Part shown: positions 55,136-63,843 of the stretch, in pieces
How positions within the stretch are numbered: position 1 is the stretch's first letter
Layout of the letters: every line of letters begins with the position of its first letter
Assembly (NCBI RefSeq): GCF_020010925.1
Contig: NZ_JAGJBZ010000001.1
Location: 3,637,001-3,701,000, forward strand
Direction: 5' to 3'
Source of the DNA: Streptomyces griseiscabiei
GTDB lineage: Bacteria > Actinomycetota > Actinomycetes > Streptomycetales > Streptomycetaceae
Length of the DNA: 64,000 nt
Position numbers and translations under genes: made by a program
The notes under the pieces: model-generated
Told to the model about the DNA's origin: nothing
Databases searched by the model: none
The model's input: the letters and a program-made list of their open reading frames with translations, nothing else

Positions 55136-55460
55136 GGGGCCCTCTCAGGTCCGGCGCGAGCCGCACGTACGCGCCGCGCACGCGGGGAGACGCCGGGCTC
55201 TCGCCGGTTCTCCTTGGGGTTTCGGTCCAGCGGGGGCCTCGCCCCCGCTCGGCGTCACTTTAGTCCACGGCCCCTCGCGGTCAATCAACCGGCCTGCGCG
55301 TCGCGGCGCGTGCCCGAGCCGAAGCCGCGAACATGGATGAATCACCCGTACGGCCGCGATCCCGCCACTCCTGTGGGTTACCTCACAACAAGGCTCAATG
55401 GCGTTCTTTGTCCTCTCTCACAGAGCGCCCCGAGCGGGCGTGACCAGTACCGTCTTGACC
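55136..55460. other. Divergent promoter region, no gene seen
   Basis: These 325 bases separate rsmH (leftward) and the carbonic anhydrase gene (rightward). No open frame with coding character and no mraZ is present. AGCGGGGGC and GCCCCCGCT (55229-55249) form a 9-bp stem with a 3-base loop, about 94 bases upstream of rsmH. The stretch 55360-55440 is comparatively AT-rich and probably holds the promoters, but no consensus pair stands out. Confidence 0.6.
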
Positions 55461-56006
55461 ATGACGACCTCCGCAGCAGTTCCCACCGGCCCCGAAGGCG
55501 CCATATCCGACGGCACCGTCACCGACCGTCTCGTCGAGGCGAACGAGCGGTACGCCTCCGCGTTCACCGACCCCGGGATGGACGCCCGCCCCGTCCTGCG
55601 CGTCGCGGTCGTGGCCTGCATGGACGCCCGCCTCGACCTGCACGACGCGCTCGGCCTGGAGCTGGGCGACTGTCACACCATCCGCAACGCGGGCGGCGTG
55701 GTCACCGACGACGTGATCCGCTCCCTCACCATCAGCCAGCGCAAGCTCGGCACCCGCAGCGTCGTCCTCATCCACCACACCGGCTGCGGTCTGGAGGCCC
55801 TCACCGAGGACTTCCGCACCGAGCTGGAGGCGGAGGTCGGCCAGCGCCCGGCCTGGGCGGTGGAGTCGTTCCGGGACGTGGACCAGGACGTACGGCAGTC
55901 CATGCAGCGGGTGCGCACCAACCCGTTCCTGCTGCACTCCGACGATGTGCGCGGCTTCGTCTTCGATGTGAAGACGGGCCTGCTCCGGGAGATCGATCCG
56001 GCCTGA
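55461..56006 (+). CDS. Beta-class carbonic anhydrase
   Basis: A 181-residue zinc enzyme interconverting CO2 and bicarbonate. Zinc ligands and the Asp-Arg dyad are visible: Cys53, Asp55 and Arg57 in VVACMDARLDL, and His106 and Cys109 in LIHHTGCGLEAL. RNAGGVVTDDVIRSL is another family block. It is shorter than typical plant-type enzymes and resembles the small Rv1284-like actinobacterial type. The ATG at 55461 is preferred to an upstream in-frame ATG at 55398, which would add a non-conserved 21 residues. Confidence 0.92.
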   Translation: MTTSAAVPTGPEGAISDGTVTDRLVEANERYASAFTDPGMDARPVLRVAVVACMDARLDLHDALGLELGDCHTIRNAGGVVTDDVIRSLTISQRKLGTRSVVLIHHTGCGLEALTEDFRTELEAEVGQRPAWAVESFRDVDQDVRQSMQRVRTNPFLLHSDDVRGFVFDVKTGLLREIDPA

Positions 56007-56028
56007 GCCCTGTCGAAACCCTGCCGCC

Positions 56029-56061
56029 GGGACCGCCTTCCTACCGCCCCGGGGCGGTCCC
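56029..56061 (+). terminator. Terminator hairpin after the carbonic anhydrase gene
   Basis: GGGACCGCC and GGCGGTCCC form a 9-bp stem. The inner sequence ACCGCCCCGGGGCGGT is itself a perfect palindrome, so two competing hairpins are possible. It begins 23 bases after the stop codon. Confidence 0.7.
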
Positions 56062-56292
56062 GCGCAGCCCTGGTTTCCTGTCAATCTGCTGGCATCTCGG
56101 CCTTTGAAACACAGCAAAACCGACATATCGCGGACTGTTGTCCACAGGCGAGTGACACGGATTGGTAACGGCAGCAAGAATGCGGGTGTGACGTCACGCT
56201 GAGCAGATCGCGCGTGGTGTCCGTGTTTCGGGGTGGGCCGGTCCGCATCGCAGAGCGACGGCCCGGAGAAAGAACGGGCCGAGGAGGGCCGG

Positions 56293-57333
56293 GTGACGAC
56301 CTATGACGATCGAGCGAGCCTCACTGATCTGACCAGCACTGTGGAGCGAGTCCGCAGTTCGGTCGAAGGAGTGATCGAGGGCAAGCCTGAGGTCGTACGG
56401 CTTTCGCTGACAGTGCTGCTCGCCGAGGGACATCTTCTGATCGAGGATGTGCCCGGCGTCGGCAAGACCATGCTGGCCAAGGCACTGGCGCGGTCCATCG
56501 ACTGCTCGGTGCGGCGTATCCAGTTCACGCCGGACCTGCTGCCGTCGGACATCACGGGTGTGTCCATCTGGGATCAGCAGCGCAAGGAGTTCGAGTTCAA
56601 GCCGGGCGCGATCTTCTCGCAGATCGTGATCGGCGACGAGATCAACCGCGCCTCGCCGAAGACGCAGTCCGCGCTCCTGGAGTCCCTGGAGGAGCGCCAG
56701 GTCACGATCGACGGCACGACGTACGAGTTGCCGAGCCCCTTCATGGTGGTGGCCACCCAGAACCCGGTGGAGATGGAGGGGACCTATCCGCTGCCGGAGG
56801 CCCAGCGCGACCGCTTCATGGCCCGCGTCTCCGTGGGCTACCCGAGCCCGGAGGCCGAGCTGCAGATGCTCGACGTCCACGGCGGGGTCTCGCCGCTGGA
56901 GGACATGCAGCCGGTGGCGCACGCGCACGAGATCCTGAAGCTGATCGAGGCCGTCCGCAATGTGCACGTCGCGGAAACGGTCCGGCGGTACGCCGTGGAC
57001 CTGGTCGGCGCCACCCGCAGCCACCCGGATCTCAGACTCGGCGCCTCGCCGCGCGCCACGCTGCATCTGCTGCGTGCGGCGAGGGCGACCGCCGCCCTGA
57101 GCGGCCGGGAGTACGCCCTGCCGGACGACATCCAGTCGCTGGCCGTGGCCATCCTCGCCCACCGGCTGCTGCCCACCGCCCAGGCCCAGCTCAACCGGCG
57201 TACGCCGGAGCAGGTCGTTCAGGAGATCCTGCAGCGCACGCCCGTACCGCAGGCACCGCAGGCGCAGAGCGGCTTCGGCTCGGTGCACTCCGCGCCCGCC
57301 TACCCGCAGCAGCCGCCGCGGAGGCTTGGATGA
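56293..57333 (+). CDS. MoxR-family AAA+ ATPase
   Basis: A 346-residue ATPase of the MoxR/RavA group, chaperone-like factors that activate partner proteins with von Willebrand A domains. Walker A is PGVGKT (54-59), and Walker B is VIGDEINRASPKTQSALLE. SPFMVVATQNPVEMEGTYPL is the sensor 1 region. The GTG at 56293 sits 5 bases after GAGGAGG; an earlier GTG (56233) is in frame but lacks a site. The stop overlaps the DUF58 start (ATGA), so it is coupled to it. Confidence 0.93.
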   Translation: MTTYDDRASLTDLTSTVERVRSSVEGVIEGKPEVVRLSLTVLLAEGHLLIEDVPGVGKTMLAKALARSIDCSVRRIQFTPDLLPSDITGVSIWDQQRKEFEFKPGAIFSQIVIGDEINRASPKTQSALLESLEERQVTIDGTTYELPSPFMVVATQNPVEMEGTYPLPEAQRDRFMARVSVGYPSPEAELQMLDVHGGVSPLEDMQPVAHAHEILKLIEAVRNVHVAETVRRYAVDLVGATRSHPDLRLGASPRATLHLLRAARATAALSGREYALPDDIQSLAVAILAHRLLPTAQAQLNRRTPEQVVQEILQRTPVPQAPQAQSGFGSVHSAPAYPQQPPRRLG

Positions 57334-58688
57334 GCACCGCCGGGCCGGCGCCGGCCCCGGAGCAGGACAAGGGCGGGCTGCGCACGGCTCTCGCCGGCCT
57401 CACCACCCGCGGGCGGTCCTTCCTGGCCGCCGGGGTGGCGGCGGCCGTCTGCGCGTACGTCCTCGGGCAGAGCGATCTGCTGCGGGTCGGCCTGCTGCTG
57501 GCCGTGCTGCCACTGGTCTGCGCGACCGTGCTGTACCGCACCCGCTACCGGGTCGCGGGCAGCCGCCGCCTCTCCCCCGCGCGCGTGCCCGCCGGCAGCG
57601 AGGCCCGCGTCCATCTGCGGATGGACAATGTCTCGCGGCTGCCCACCGGGCTGCTGATGCTCCAGGACCGGGTGCCGTACGTGCTCGGTCCGCGGCCGAG
57701 GTTCGTCCTGGACCGGGTGGAGGCGGGCGGGCGCCGCGAGGTGTCGTACCGCGTCCGCTCCGATCTGCGCGGCCGCTATCCGCTGGGCCCGCTCCAGCTG
57801 CGCCTGACCGACCCGTTCGGCATGTGCGAGCTGACCCGGTCCTTCTCCACGTACGACACCCTGACGGTCGTCCCGCGCGTGGAGGCGCTCCCGCCGGTAC
57901 GGCTGAGCGGGGAGGCCAAGGGGTACGGCGACGGCCGGCAGCGCTCGCTGGCGCTGGCCGGCGAGGACGACGTGATCCCGCGCGGCTACAGGCACGGCGA
58001 CGACCTGCGCCGGGTGCACTGGCGTTCGACCGCACGCTACGGCGAGCTGATGGTGCGCCGCGAGGAGCAGCCGCAGCGCGCCCGCTGCACGGTGCTGCTG
58101 GACACCCGGGGCGAGGCCTTCCTCGGCGCGGGCCCCGACTCGGCCTTCGAGTGGGCCGTCTCCGGTGCCGCCTCCATGCTGGTCCACATGCTCGAACGGG
58201 GCTTCTCCGTACGGCTGCTGACGGACACCGGCAGTTCGGTGCCGGGTGAGGGCGCCGACGGGTTCGCCGGCGCCAGCCAGGAGTCCGCCGACGCGGCCGG
58301 GCTGATGATGGACACCCTCGCGGTGATCGACCACTCCGACGGCACGGGCCTGTCGCCCGCGTACGACGTGCTGCGCGGCGGCAACGAGGGGCTGCTGGTC
58401 GCCTTCCTCGGCGACCTCGACGAGGAGCAGGCGACGGTGATCGGCAAGATGCGTCAGCGCAGCGGAGGGGCGGTCGCCTTCCTGCTGGACAGCGAGACGT
58501 GGACGACCGAACCGGGCGAGGTGCCCGGTGCCGGGGGCGCGAGCGAGGAGTCGCTGCGGCTGCTGCGCGAGGCGGGCTGGACGGCGCTGACGGTGCCGCG
58601 CGGCGCCGCGCTGACGGACCTGTGGCGCCAGGCGGACCAGCAGCGCACCGGTGCGATGTCCGGGAGCGGCATGGGAGGGCGGTCATGA
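57330..58688 (+). CDS. DUF58 domain protein
   Basis: A 452-residue protein. Two close transmembrane helices lie near residues 31-67 (FLAAGVAAAVCAYVLG; LRVGLLLAVLPLVCATVL), and the rest is soluble. The DUF58 signature RGYRHGDDLRRVHWRSTARYG lies at about residues 218-238. A vWA-like fold follows, with CTVLLDTRGEAFLG and a Ser/Asp pattern. It is the usual partner of MoxR ATPases. The function is unknown but linked to cell-envelope processes in other bacteria. It overlaps both neighbours by four bases. Confidence 0.92.
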   Translation: MSTAGPAPAPEQDKGGLRTALAGLTTRGRSFLAAGVAAAVCAYVLGQSDLLRVGLLLAVLPLVCATVLYRTRYRVAGSRRLSPARVPAGSEARVHLRMDNVSRLPTGLLMLQDRVPYVLGPRPRFVLDRVEAGGRREVSYRVRSDLRGRYPLGPLQLRLTDPFGMCELTRSFSTYDTLTVVPRVEALPPVRLSGEAKGYGDGRQRSLALAGEDDVIPRGYRHGDDLRRVHWRSTARYGELMVRREEQPQRARCTVLLDTRGEAFLGAGPDSAFEWAVSGAASMLVHMLERGFSVRLLTDTGSSVPGEGADGFAGASQESADAAGLMMDTLAVIDHSDGTGLSPAYDVLRGGNEGLLVAFLGDLDEEQATVIGKMRQRSGGAVAFLLDSETWTTEPGEVPGAGGASEESLRLLREAGWTALTVPRGAALTDLWRQADQQRTGAMSGSGMGGRS

Positions 58689-61234
58689 GCGGACGGGCGA
58701 AGCTGGCGCTGTGCGCCTGGGCCGCCACGATCATGGCGGCGTGCGCACTGCTGCCCCTGGTCGACCCGGCGACCTGGATCTTCCAGGCGGCCCTGATGCT
58801 GGGTGTGCAGACCGGCGTGGGAGCGCTCACGCGGCGGGTCCCGCTGGCCCGGCCGCTGACCGTGGCCGCGCAGGCGCTGGTCACGCTGATGATGCTGACG
58901 CTGGTCTTCGCCCGGGAGCGGGCGGTGGCCGGGATCGTGCCCGGTCCGGAGGCGTTCCAGTACTTCGGGACGCTGCTCCAGACGGGTGGCGAGGACGTCG
59001 GCCGGTACGCCATCCCGGCGCCGCTGAGCGACGGCATCCGGCTGATGATCATCGGCGGGGTGCTGGTGATAGGCCTGCTGGTGGACGCGCTCGCCGTGAC
59101 GTTCCGCAGCGCGGCCCCGGCCGGTCTGCCGCTGCTCGCGCTGTACTCGGTCGCCACGGGGCTCTCCGACGGCGCCGCGTGGCTGTGGTTCGTGCTGGCC
59201 TCGGCCGGCTATCTGCTGCTGCTCCTGACCGAGAGCCGGGACCGGCTCTCCCAGTGGGGCCGGGTCTTCGGCGGCGCGCCGGGCGGTCCGCGCCCGGAGT
59301 CCGCGGGCGGTGCCGTGGCCCCGGTGCGCACCGGGCGGCGCATCGGCGCCGTCGCGCTGGGCATCGCCCTGGTGGTGCCGCTCGGGCTGCCCTCCCTCGA
59401 CGGCGGGCTGCTGGACGCCACGGGCGCCGGCATCGGCAGGGGCTCGGGGGGCGGCGGCACGATCTCCGCGGTGAACCCCGTGGTGCAGCTGGGCGACAGC
59501 CTGAACGTGGACGAGGACCGCCAGGTCCTGTCGTACCGCACCAACACCGACGACGTGCAGGAGATGTATCTGCGGATCGTCTCCCTGGACAGGTTCGACG
59601 GCACCGCGTGGACGCCGACCGAGCGCTCCATCACCGAGGTGCCGGACGACTTCGGCACCCCGTCCGGCCTGAGCACCGACGTCAAGCGGTCCACGATCAC
59701 GACCCGGATCGTCGCGGCGGAGAACTACGAGCAGGACTGGCTGCCGATGCCGTACCCGGTGACGGGCGTGGACATCGACGGCGACTGGCGGTACGAGCCC
59801 GTGGGGCGCACCCTCGTCGGCGATCACGACCAGGACACCAAGGGTGTCCAGTACACGGTCGAGAGCCTGATCGTGCAGCCCACGGCCGAGCAGCTCTCCT
59901 CGGCGCCGGAGCCCCCGCCGTCCCTGCGGCGGGAGTACACCAAGGTGCCGGCCTCGCTGCCGCCGGTGGTGGCGCAGACCGCGCTGGAGGTCACCGAGGG
60001 CGCGACGAACAACTACGAGCGGGCGGTGAAGCTGCAGGACTGGTTCGCGTTCAGCGGCGAGTTCACCTACGACACCGAGGTGCGGTCCGGTACGGGCGCC
60101 CGGGCGATAGCCCGGTTCCTGCAGGAGAAGGAGGGCTTCTGCGTCCACTTCTCCTTCGCGATGGCGTCCATGGCCCGCACGCTCGGCATACCGGCCCGGG
60201 TGGCGGTGGGCTTCACCCCCGGCACCCCGCAGACGAACGGCACGATGTCGGTGGGGCTGCGCGACGCGCACGCCTGGCCGGAGCTGTACTTCGAGGGTGT
60301 GGGCTGGACCCGCTTCGAGCCGACCCCCAACCGGGGTACGACTCCGCCGTACACGGTGCCCGAGGACACCGGCACCGGCGGCCTGCCCGAGGTGCCCCGG
60401 CCCTCGCAGTCGACGACCACGGAGCCGTCGGCCGAGCCGACGGCGAGTGCGAGCTGTACCCCGCAGGAGGTGAAGCTCGGCGCCTGCGCGAGCGAGTCCG
60501 CGGCGGCGATCGCGGGTTCGGACGACGACCGGCGCTCGTTCTGGGGCCTGCTGTTCTTCTCGCCCTGGACCCTGCTGATCCTGCCGGGGGCGCTCCTGGT
60601 GCTGGCGATCCCGCTGCTGCCCATGCTGTGGCGGCTGCGGGTCCGGTCGGTACGGCTGGGCGCGCACGCCGGCACGGTGCCCAGAAAGGCGGCCGAGGGG
60701 CCTCAGGCACCCGGTCCGGCCCAGGACCTGACCGACGAGGCGGGAGGGCCCGGCCCGGACGGCTCCCCGGCGGCACCGGGCAGAGCCTCGGGGTACGGCC
60801 GTACGGAGGCCGCGGCGGCCCATGCGCTGGCCGCGTGGCAGGAGGTCGCCGACACGGCGTGGGACTACGGGATCGCGCCGGACGAGTCGCAGACGCCCCG
60901 CAAGGCCGCCGCACGGATCGTGCGGCTGGGCGAGCTGGAACCGGATGCCGCCGAGGCGGTGCACCGGGTGGCGGCGGCGGTGGAGCAGGTCCTCTTCGCT
61001 CCGCGTCCGCAGATCCCGGCGGGCCTCGCCCGGGACGCGCACCAGGTCGAGGTCGGTCTGCGGGCGCACGCCGGGCGCCGGACGAAGCTCCGGGCACTGC
61101 TGCTGCCGCGTTCGACCGTCCGGGTGGCCTGGGCGCTCTCCGCCCGCTGGGCGGACACCAGGGACGAGTTGCTCTCCCGTCTCCCGTCGCCGCGTCTGCC
61201 GTGGCGACGCCCCTCGCCGGGCCAGAACGGCTAG
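58685..61234 (+). CDS. Transmembrane transglutaminase-like protein (TgpA family)
   Basis: An 849-residue protein. It has about six N-terminal transmembrane helices (residues 7-225), then an extracytoplasmic domain. Within that domain the transglutaminase/protease core has Cys486 in EGFCVHFSFAMASMA and His529 in GLRDAHAWPELYF, followed by WTRFEPTPN. Another transmembrane helix lies near 625-645 (WTLLILPGALLVLAIPLL). The cytosolic C-terminal DUF4129-like region (about 690-790) includes AWQEVADTAWDYGI. It completes the moxR-DUF58-tgpA operon. The reaction is likely protein crosslinking or proteolysis at the membrane (inference). Confidence 0.92.
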   Translation: MSGRAKLALCAWAATIMAACALLPLVDPATWIFQAALMLGVQTGVGALTRRVPLARPLTVAAQALVTLMMLTLVFARERAVAGIVPGPEAFQYFGTLLQTGGEDVGRYAIPAPLSDGIRLMIIGGVLVIGLLVDALAVTFRSAAPAGLPLLALYSVATGLSDGAAWLWFVLASAGYLLLLLTESRDRLSQWGRVFGGAPGGPRPESAGGAVAPVRTGRRIGAVALGIALVVPLGLPSLDGGLLDATGAGIGRGSGGGGTISAVNPVVQLGDSLNVDEDRQVLSYRTNTDDVQEMYLRIVSLDRFDGTAWTPTERSITEVPDDFGTPSGLSTDVKRSTITTRIVAAENYEQDWLPMPYPVTGVDIDGDWRYEPVGRTLVGDHDQDTKGVQYTVESLIVQPTAEQLSSAPEPPPSLRREYTKVPASLPPVVAQTALEVTEGATNNYERAVKLQDWFAFSGEFTYDTEVRSGTGARAIARFLQEKEGFCVHFSFAMASMARTLGIPARVAVGFTPGTPQTNGTMSVGLRDAHAWPELYFEGVGWTRFEPTPNRGTTPPYTVPEDTGTGGLPEVPRPSQSTTTEPSAEPTASASCTPQEVKLGACASESAAAIAGSDDDRRSFWGLLFFSPWTLLILPGALLVLAIPLLPMLWRLRVRSVRLGAHAGTVPRKAAEGPQAPGPAQDLTDEAGGPGPDGSPAAPGRASGYGRTEAAAAHALAAWQEVADTAWDYGIAPDESQTPRKAAARIVRLGELEPDAAEAVHRVAAAVEQVLFAPRPQIPAGLARDAHQVEVGLRAHAGRRTKLRALLLPRSTVRVAWALSARWADTRDELLSRLPSPRLPWRRPSPGQNG

Positions 61235-61255
61235 CGGCTGCGGCCGGCCGATGCC

Positions 61256-61289
61256 TCTGCCCCCGCCGGGTTCGCCCGGCGGGGGCAGA
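61256..61289 (+). terminator. Strong terminator with TTCG tetraloop
   Basis: TCTGCCCCCGCCGGG-TTCG-CCCGGCGGGGGCAGA is a perfect 15-bp stem closed by a stable TTCG loop, 21 bases after the tgpA stop. Confidence 0.9.
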
Positions 61290-61443
61290 CATGTGGTGGG
61301 GGCGTGTGCGGCACGGGCGGGGACGGCGCGGGCACACGGCCGCAGGGCCCGTGAACGGACCCGGCCGTTCGGCGAGGCACCGGCTGTTCAACGCTACGCA
61401 GCCGCTCCGCGCGACGCAGCTGTTCGATTTGTGGGCATACGTG

Positions 61444-61474
61444 AAGGGTGACCGCCGCTTAGGTGGTCACCCTT
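61444..61474. terminator. Terminator-like hairpin near the DUF3040 gene end
   Basis: AAGGGTGACCGCC and GGTGGTCACCCTT form a 13-bp stem with one mismatch and a 5-base loop. It is 53 bases beyond the DUF3040 stop in the leftward direction. The remaining spacer between here and the tgpA terminator shows no gene. Confidence 0.6.
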
Positions 61475-61526
61475 CGTCCGTCTTCAGCTGTTCAGCCGTG
61501 GCTGTCGGATCGGCGGTCCGGTCGGC

Positions 61527-61928
61527 TCAGTGGCCGCCCTGCTCGTCACGACGGCGCTGCCAGCGCTGTTCGATTCGGTCCATCATGGAGCGGCGCTGCC
61601 GCGTCTGACGACGCGCACCTGCGGAGCCTGCGGCACCGGTGGGCTGCTCACCCGGCTTGGGGGCCTTGCGCCAACCGGTGACGGCGAGCACGGCGCAGCC
61701 CAGCATGACGAGGAAACCCACCACGCTGACCCAGATCTGCTGTGCGACCATTCCGGCCATGAGGAGCGCGATACCCACCAGAAAGCCCGCGACCGCCTGG
61801 TAGACCCGCCGCCGGGTGTACGTACGCAGCCCGCTTCCCTCAAGCGCTGACGCGAACTTGGGATCTTCGGCGTACAGCGCTCGCTCCATCTGCTCGAGCA
61901 TGCGCTGCTCGTGCTCTGAGAGCGGCAC
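61527..61928 (-). CDS. DUF3040 small membrane protein
   Basis: A 133-residue protein. The N-terminus MPLSEHEQRMLEQMERALYA, followed by EDPKFASAL, is the hallmark of DUF3040, an actinobacterial family. Two transmembrane helices follow (about 45-64 and 66-86), then a basic, Gln/Arg-rich cytosolic tail. The function is unknown. The GTG at 61928 has AGGAGG 6 bases upstream. Confidence 0.93.
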   Translation of the reverse strand: MPLSEHEQRMLEQMERALYAEDPKFASALEGSGLRTYTRRRVYQAVAGFLVGIALLMAGMVAQQIWVSVVGFLVMLGCAVLAVTGWRKAPKPGEQPTGAAGSAGARRQTRQRRSMMDRIEQRWQRRRDEQGGH

Positions 61929-62190
61929 GGAGTCCTCCTCATCGTGCGGTCGCCGGAGCGACCCGGGGGGTCCTCTTCAGGATAGGCAGGGAATCGCCCC
62001 CTTGAAACCCGCCCCTCTACGCCAATTCGCCAACCGGAACCCGCCATGGCACCCCGACCCGCTGAGGTGTGAATTCCCCAGCGGACGGCCCGTCATGCCG
62101 GAACGGTCTCCCTCGATCATACGGCTCCGAGCGCCCGATCGGGGGGCCTGTGGCGTACTCCATCCGCCGCCGAGCCCCTGATCAGCGGGT

Positions 62191-62213
62191 CACCCCCTCC
62201 GCATCGGGGGGTG
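62191..62213 (-). terminator. Terminator-like hairpin after the methyltransferase gene
   Basis: CACCCCC and GGGGGTG form a 7-bp stem with a 9-base loop, 3 bases beyond the methyltransferase stop. It is weaker than the other hairpins in this window. Confidence 0.5.
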
Positions 62214-62215
62214 GC

Positions 62216-62986
62216 TCAGGCCCCGGTGGTCCCTCGCGTCTCGCCCAGCACATGAAGTTGCGTGGCCACGGAGTGGAAGGCGGGCAGTTCGGCGACCGCC
62301 GCCTCCAGCTGGAGCAGGGCCTCCAGGGCGCCGGGCTCGGTGTCGACGAGAACGCCCGGGACCAGGTCGGCGAAGACCCGGACGCCGTGCACGGCGGCGA
62401 CCGCGAGGCCCGTGCCCTCGACGAGCGCGGTGAGCTGCCCGGCGGTGAAGCGGTGCGGAACCGGATCACCCTCGCCCCAGCGTCCGTTCGGGTCGTCGAG
62501 CGCCTGCCGGGCCTCCTTGAAGTGCCCGGCGAGGGCCCGCGCGAGCACCGCTCCGCCCAGACCGGCGGCGAGCAGGCTGAGGACGCCCTCGGCGCGGAGC
62601 GCGGCGACCGCGTTGCCGACGCCCTCGGCGGGGTCGTCCACGTACTCCAGGACGCCGTGGCAGAGCACCGCGTCGTACCCGCCGCGCTCGACGACGTCGA
62701 AGAGGCCGTGCGCGTCGCCCTGGACACCTCGCACGCGGTCGGCGACACCGGCCTCGGCGGCCCGGCGCTCCAGCGCGAACAGCGCGTTCGGGCTGGGGTC
62801 GACGACGGTGACGCGGTGGCCGAGACGGGCGGCGGGCACCGCGAACCTGCCGCTGCCACCCCCGGCGTCCAGCACGTCGAGCGACTCGCGCCCGGTGGCC
62901 TTCACCCGGCGGTCGAGGGCGTCCTGGAGGACCTCCCAGACCACGGCGGTACGGAGGGCGGCGCGGGGTCGCATCGGGTCCGACAC
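62216..62986 (-). CDS. SAM-dependent class I methyltransferase
   Basis: A 256-residue methyltransferase. Motif I is LDVLDAGGGSGRFAVPAARL (about residues 38-57), and the motif II acidic end is VTVVDPSPNAL. Motif IV is YDAVLCHGVLEYVDDP, followed by LSLLAAGLGGAVLARALAGH. It resembles SmtA/CmoA-like small-molecule or tRNA methyltransferases; the substrate cannot be assigned. The GTG at 62986 is chosen because GAGGAG lies 8 bases upstream; eight further in-frame codons upstream lack a ribosome site. Confidence 0.9.
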   Translation of the reverse strand: MSDPMRPRAALRTAVVWEVLQDALDRRVKATGRESLDVLDAGGGSGRFAVPAARLGHRVTVVDPSPNALFALERRAAEAGVADRVRGVQGDAHGLFDVVERGGYDAVLCHGVLEYVDDPAEGVGNAVAALRAEGVLSLLAAGLGGAVLARALAGHFKEARQALDDPNGRWGEGDPVPHRFTAGQLTALVEGTGLAVAAVHGVRVFADLVPGVLVDTEPGALEALLQLEAAVAELPAFHSVATQLHVLGETRGTTGA

Positions 62987-63117
62987 GGCAGTAACTCCTC
63001 GGCGCGGCACCGCCTGGTGTGCGGCGGAGCGATGGGCTTGCGTCCCCGCCGGGCCCGGGGGCCGTGGCGGAGGGCGCTGATGACCCCAACCCTAATGGGC
63101 GGCGCCGAGGCGGTAGG

Positions 63118-63657
63118 TCAGCCCGCGTCCGGGACTCCCGGGCCGCCGTCCTGCCGGGGCTGGGGCAGCACCGGCTGGAGCACCAGCATCCGCTCGACCA
63201 GGCGCAGGAACATCGCCACGTCGCGTATGAGGTCGTCGGCGTCGCGCATGCTCGCCGCGCCCTGGATGCCGGCCTCGGCACGCGCGCGGCGGGCGGCGCC
63301 GGAGGCGAACAGCGCGCTCCACTCGGCGAGTTCGGGCGCTATCTCGGGGAGCACTTCCCAGGCGCTCCGGATCTTGGCGCGGCGCTTCGGGGTGAGTTCC
63401 GGGCGGCCCCGGGCGGCGAGCACCGCGGCGGCGGTGCGCAGGGCGGCGAGGTGGGCGGTGGCGTACCGCTCGTTGGGCGTCGGGAGGGCGACCGCCTCGT
63501 CGAGTCCGGAGCGGGCCTGGGCGAGCAGATCGAGGGCGGCGGGCGGGGCCGTGGCCCGGCGCAGCACGGGGTGCACGTCGCTCGCCGGGCCGCTCGGTGA
63601 GGGGGCAGGGCCGGGGGCGCGGCGCCGGCCTGCGGCTGCTGCGTGGTAGCTGGCCAT
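63118..63657 (-). CDS. SAV_6107-type HEPN domain protein
   Basis: A 179-residue protein starting at ATG 63657 behind AGGAGG. After a basic, Pro-rich N-terminus (1-37) comes an all-helical domain matching what I recall of SAV_6107-like HEPN proteins: PAALDLLAQARSGLDEAV, then ERYATAHLAALRTAAAVLA. The HEPN RNase pattern R-x4-H is present as Arg64-YATA-His69. HEPN domains often cut RNA or bind nucleotides in toxin and defence systems. Here, in a core-genome setting with no antitoxin beside it, the role is open. Confidence 0.85.
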   Translation of the reverse strand: MASYHAAAAGRRRAPGPAPSPSGPASDVHPVLRRATAPPAALDLLAQARSGLDEAVALPTPNERYATAHLAALRTAAAVLAARGRPELTPKRRAKIRSAWEVLPEIAPELAEWSALFASGAARRARAEAGIQGAASMRDADDLIRDVAMFLRLVERMLVLQPVLPQPRQDGGPGVPDAG

Positions 63658-63782
63658 GACGAACCTCCTGTCGTCTGCGGACGGCATGCTCTGACACGAG
63701 GTGCCGTATGTGCCCATCGTGCGGTATGCCACTGACAATCCGTTCTGACCTGCGCTTTTGCTTCGAGCAGAAGTTCGGAGTA

Positions 63783-63812
63783 GTTTTTGCACTGACCAGT
63801 CAGTTCAAAAAC
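63783..63812. promoter_or_regulatory. 30-bp palindrome, probable TetR-family operator
   Basis: GTTTTTGCACTGAC-CA-GTCAGTTCAAAAAC: arms of 14 bases match at 12 positions. Its size, the central ACTGACCAGTCAGT and its place in the divergent promoter region are typical of TetR-family operators in Streptomyces. It is 31 bases upstream of the ABC ATPase start and 126 bases upstream of the HEPN gene start. The regulator is not in the window and may be encoded further right. Confidence 0.7.
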
Positions 63813-63843
63813 AGTCGGGTGCGACGGCAGAGGGGTTGGGGGC

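Noticed and set aside
61290..61526. Small gene or tRNA between tgpA and the DUF3040 gene
   Set aside because: No cloverleaf, no ribosome site with a coding-like frame; only terminator hairpins are supported.
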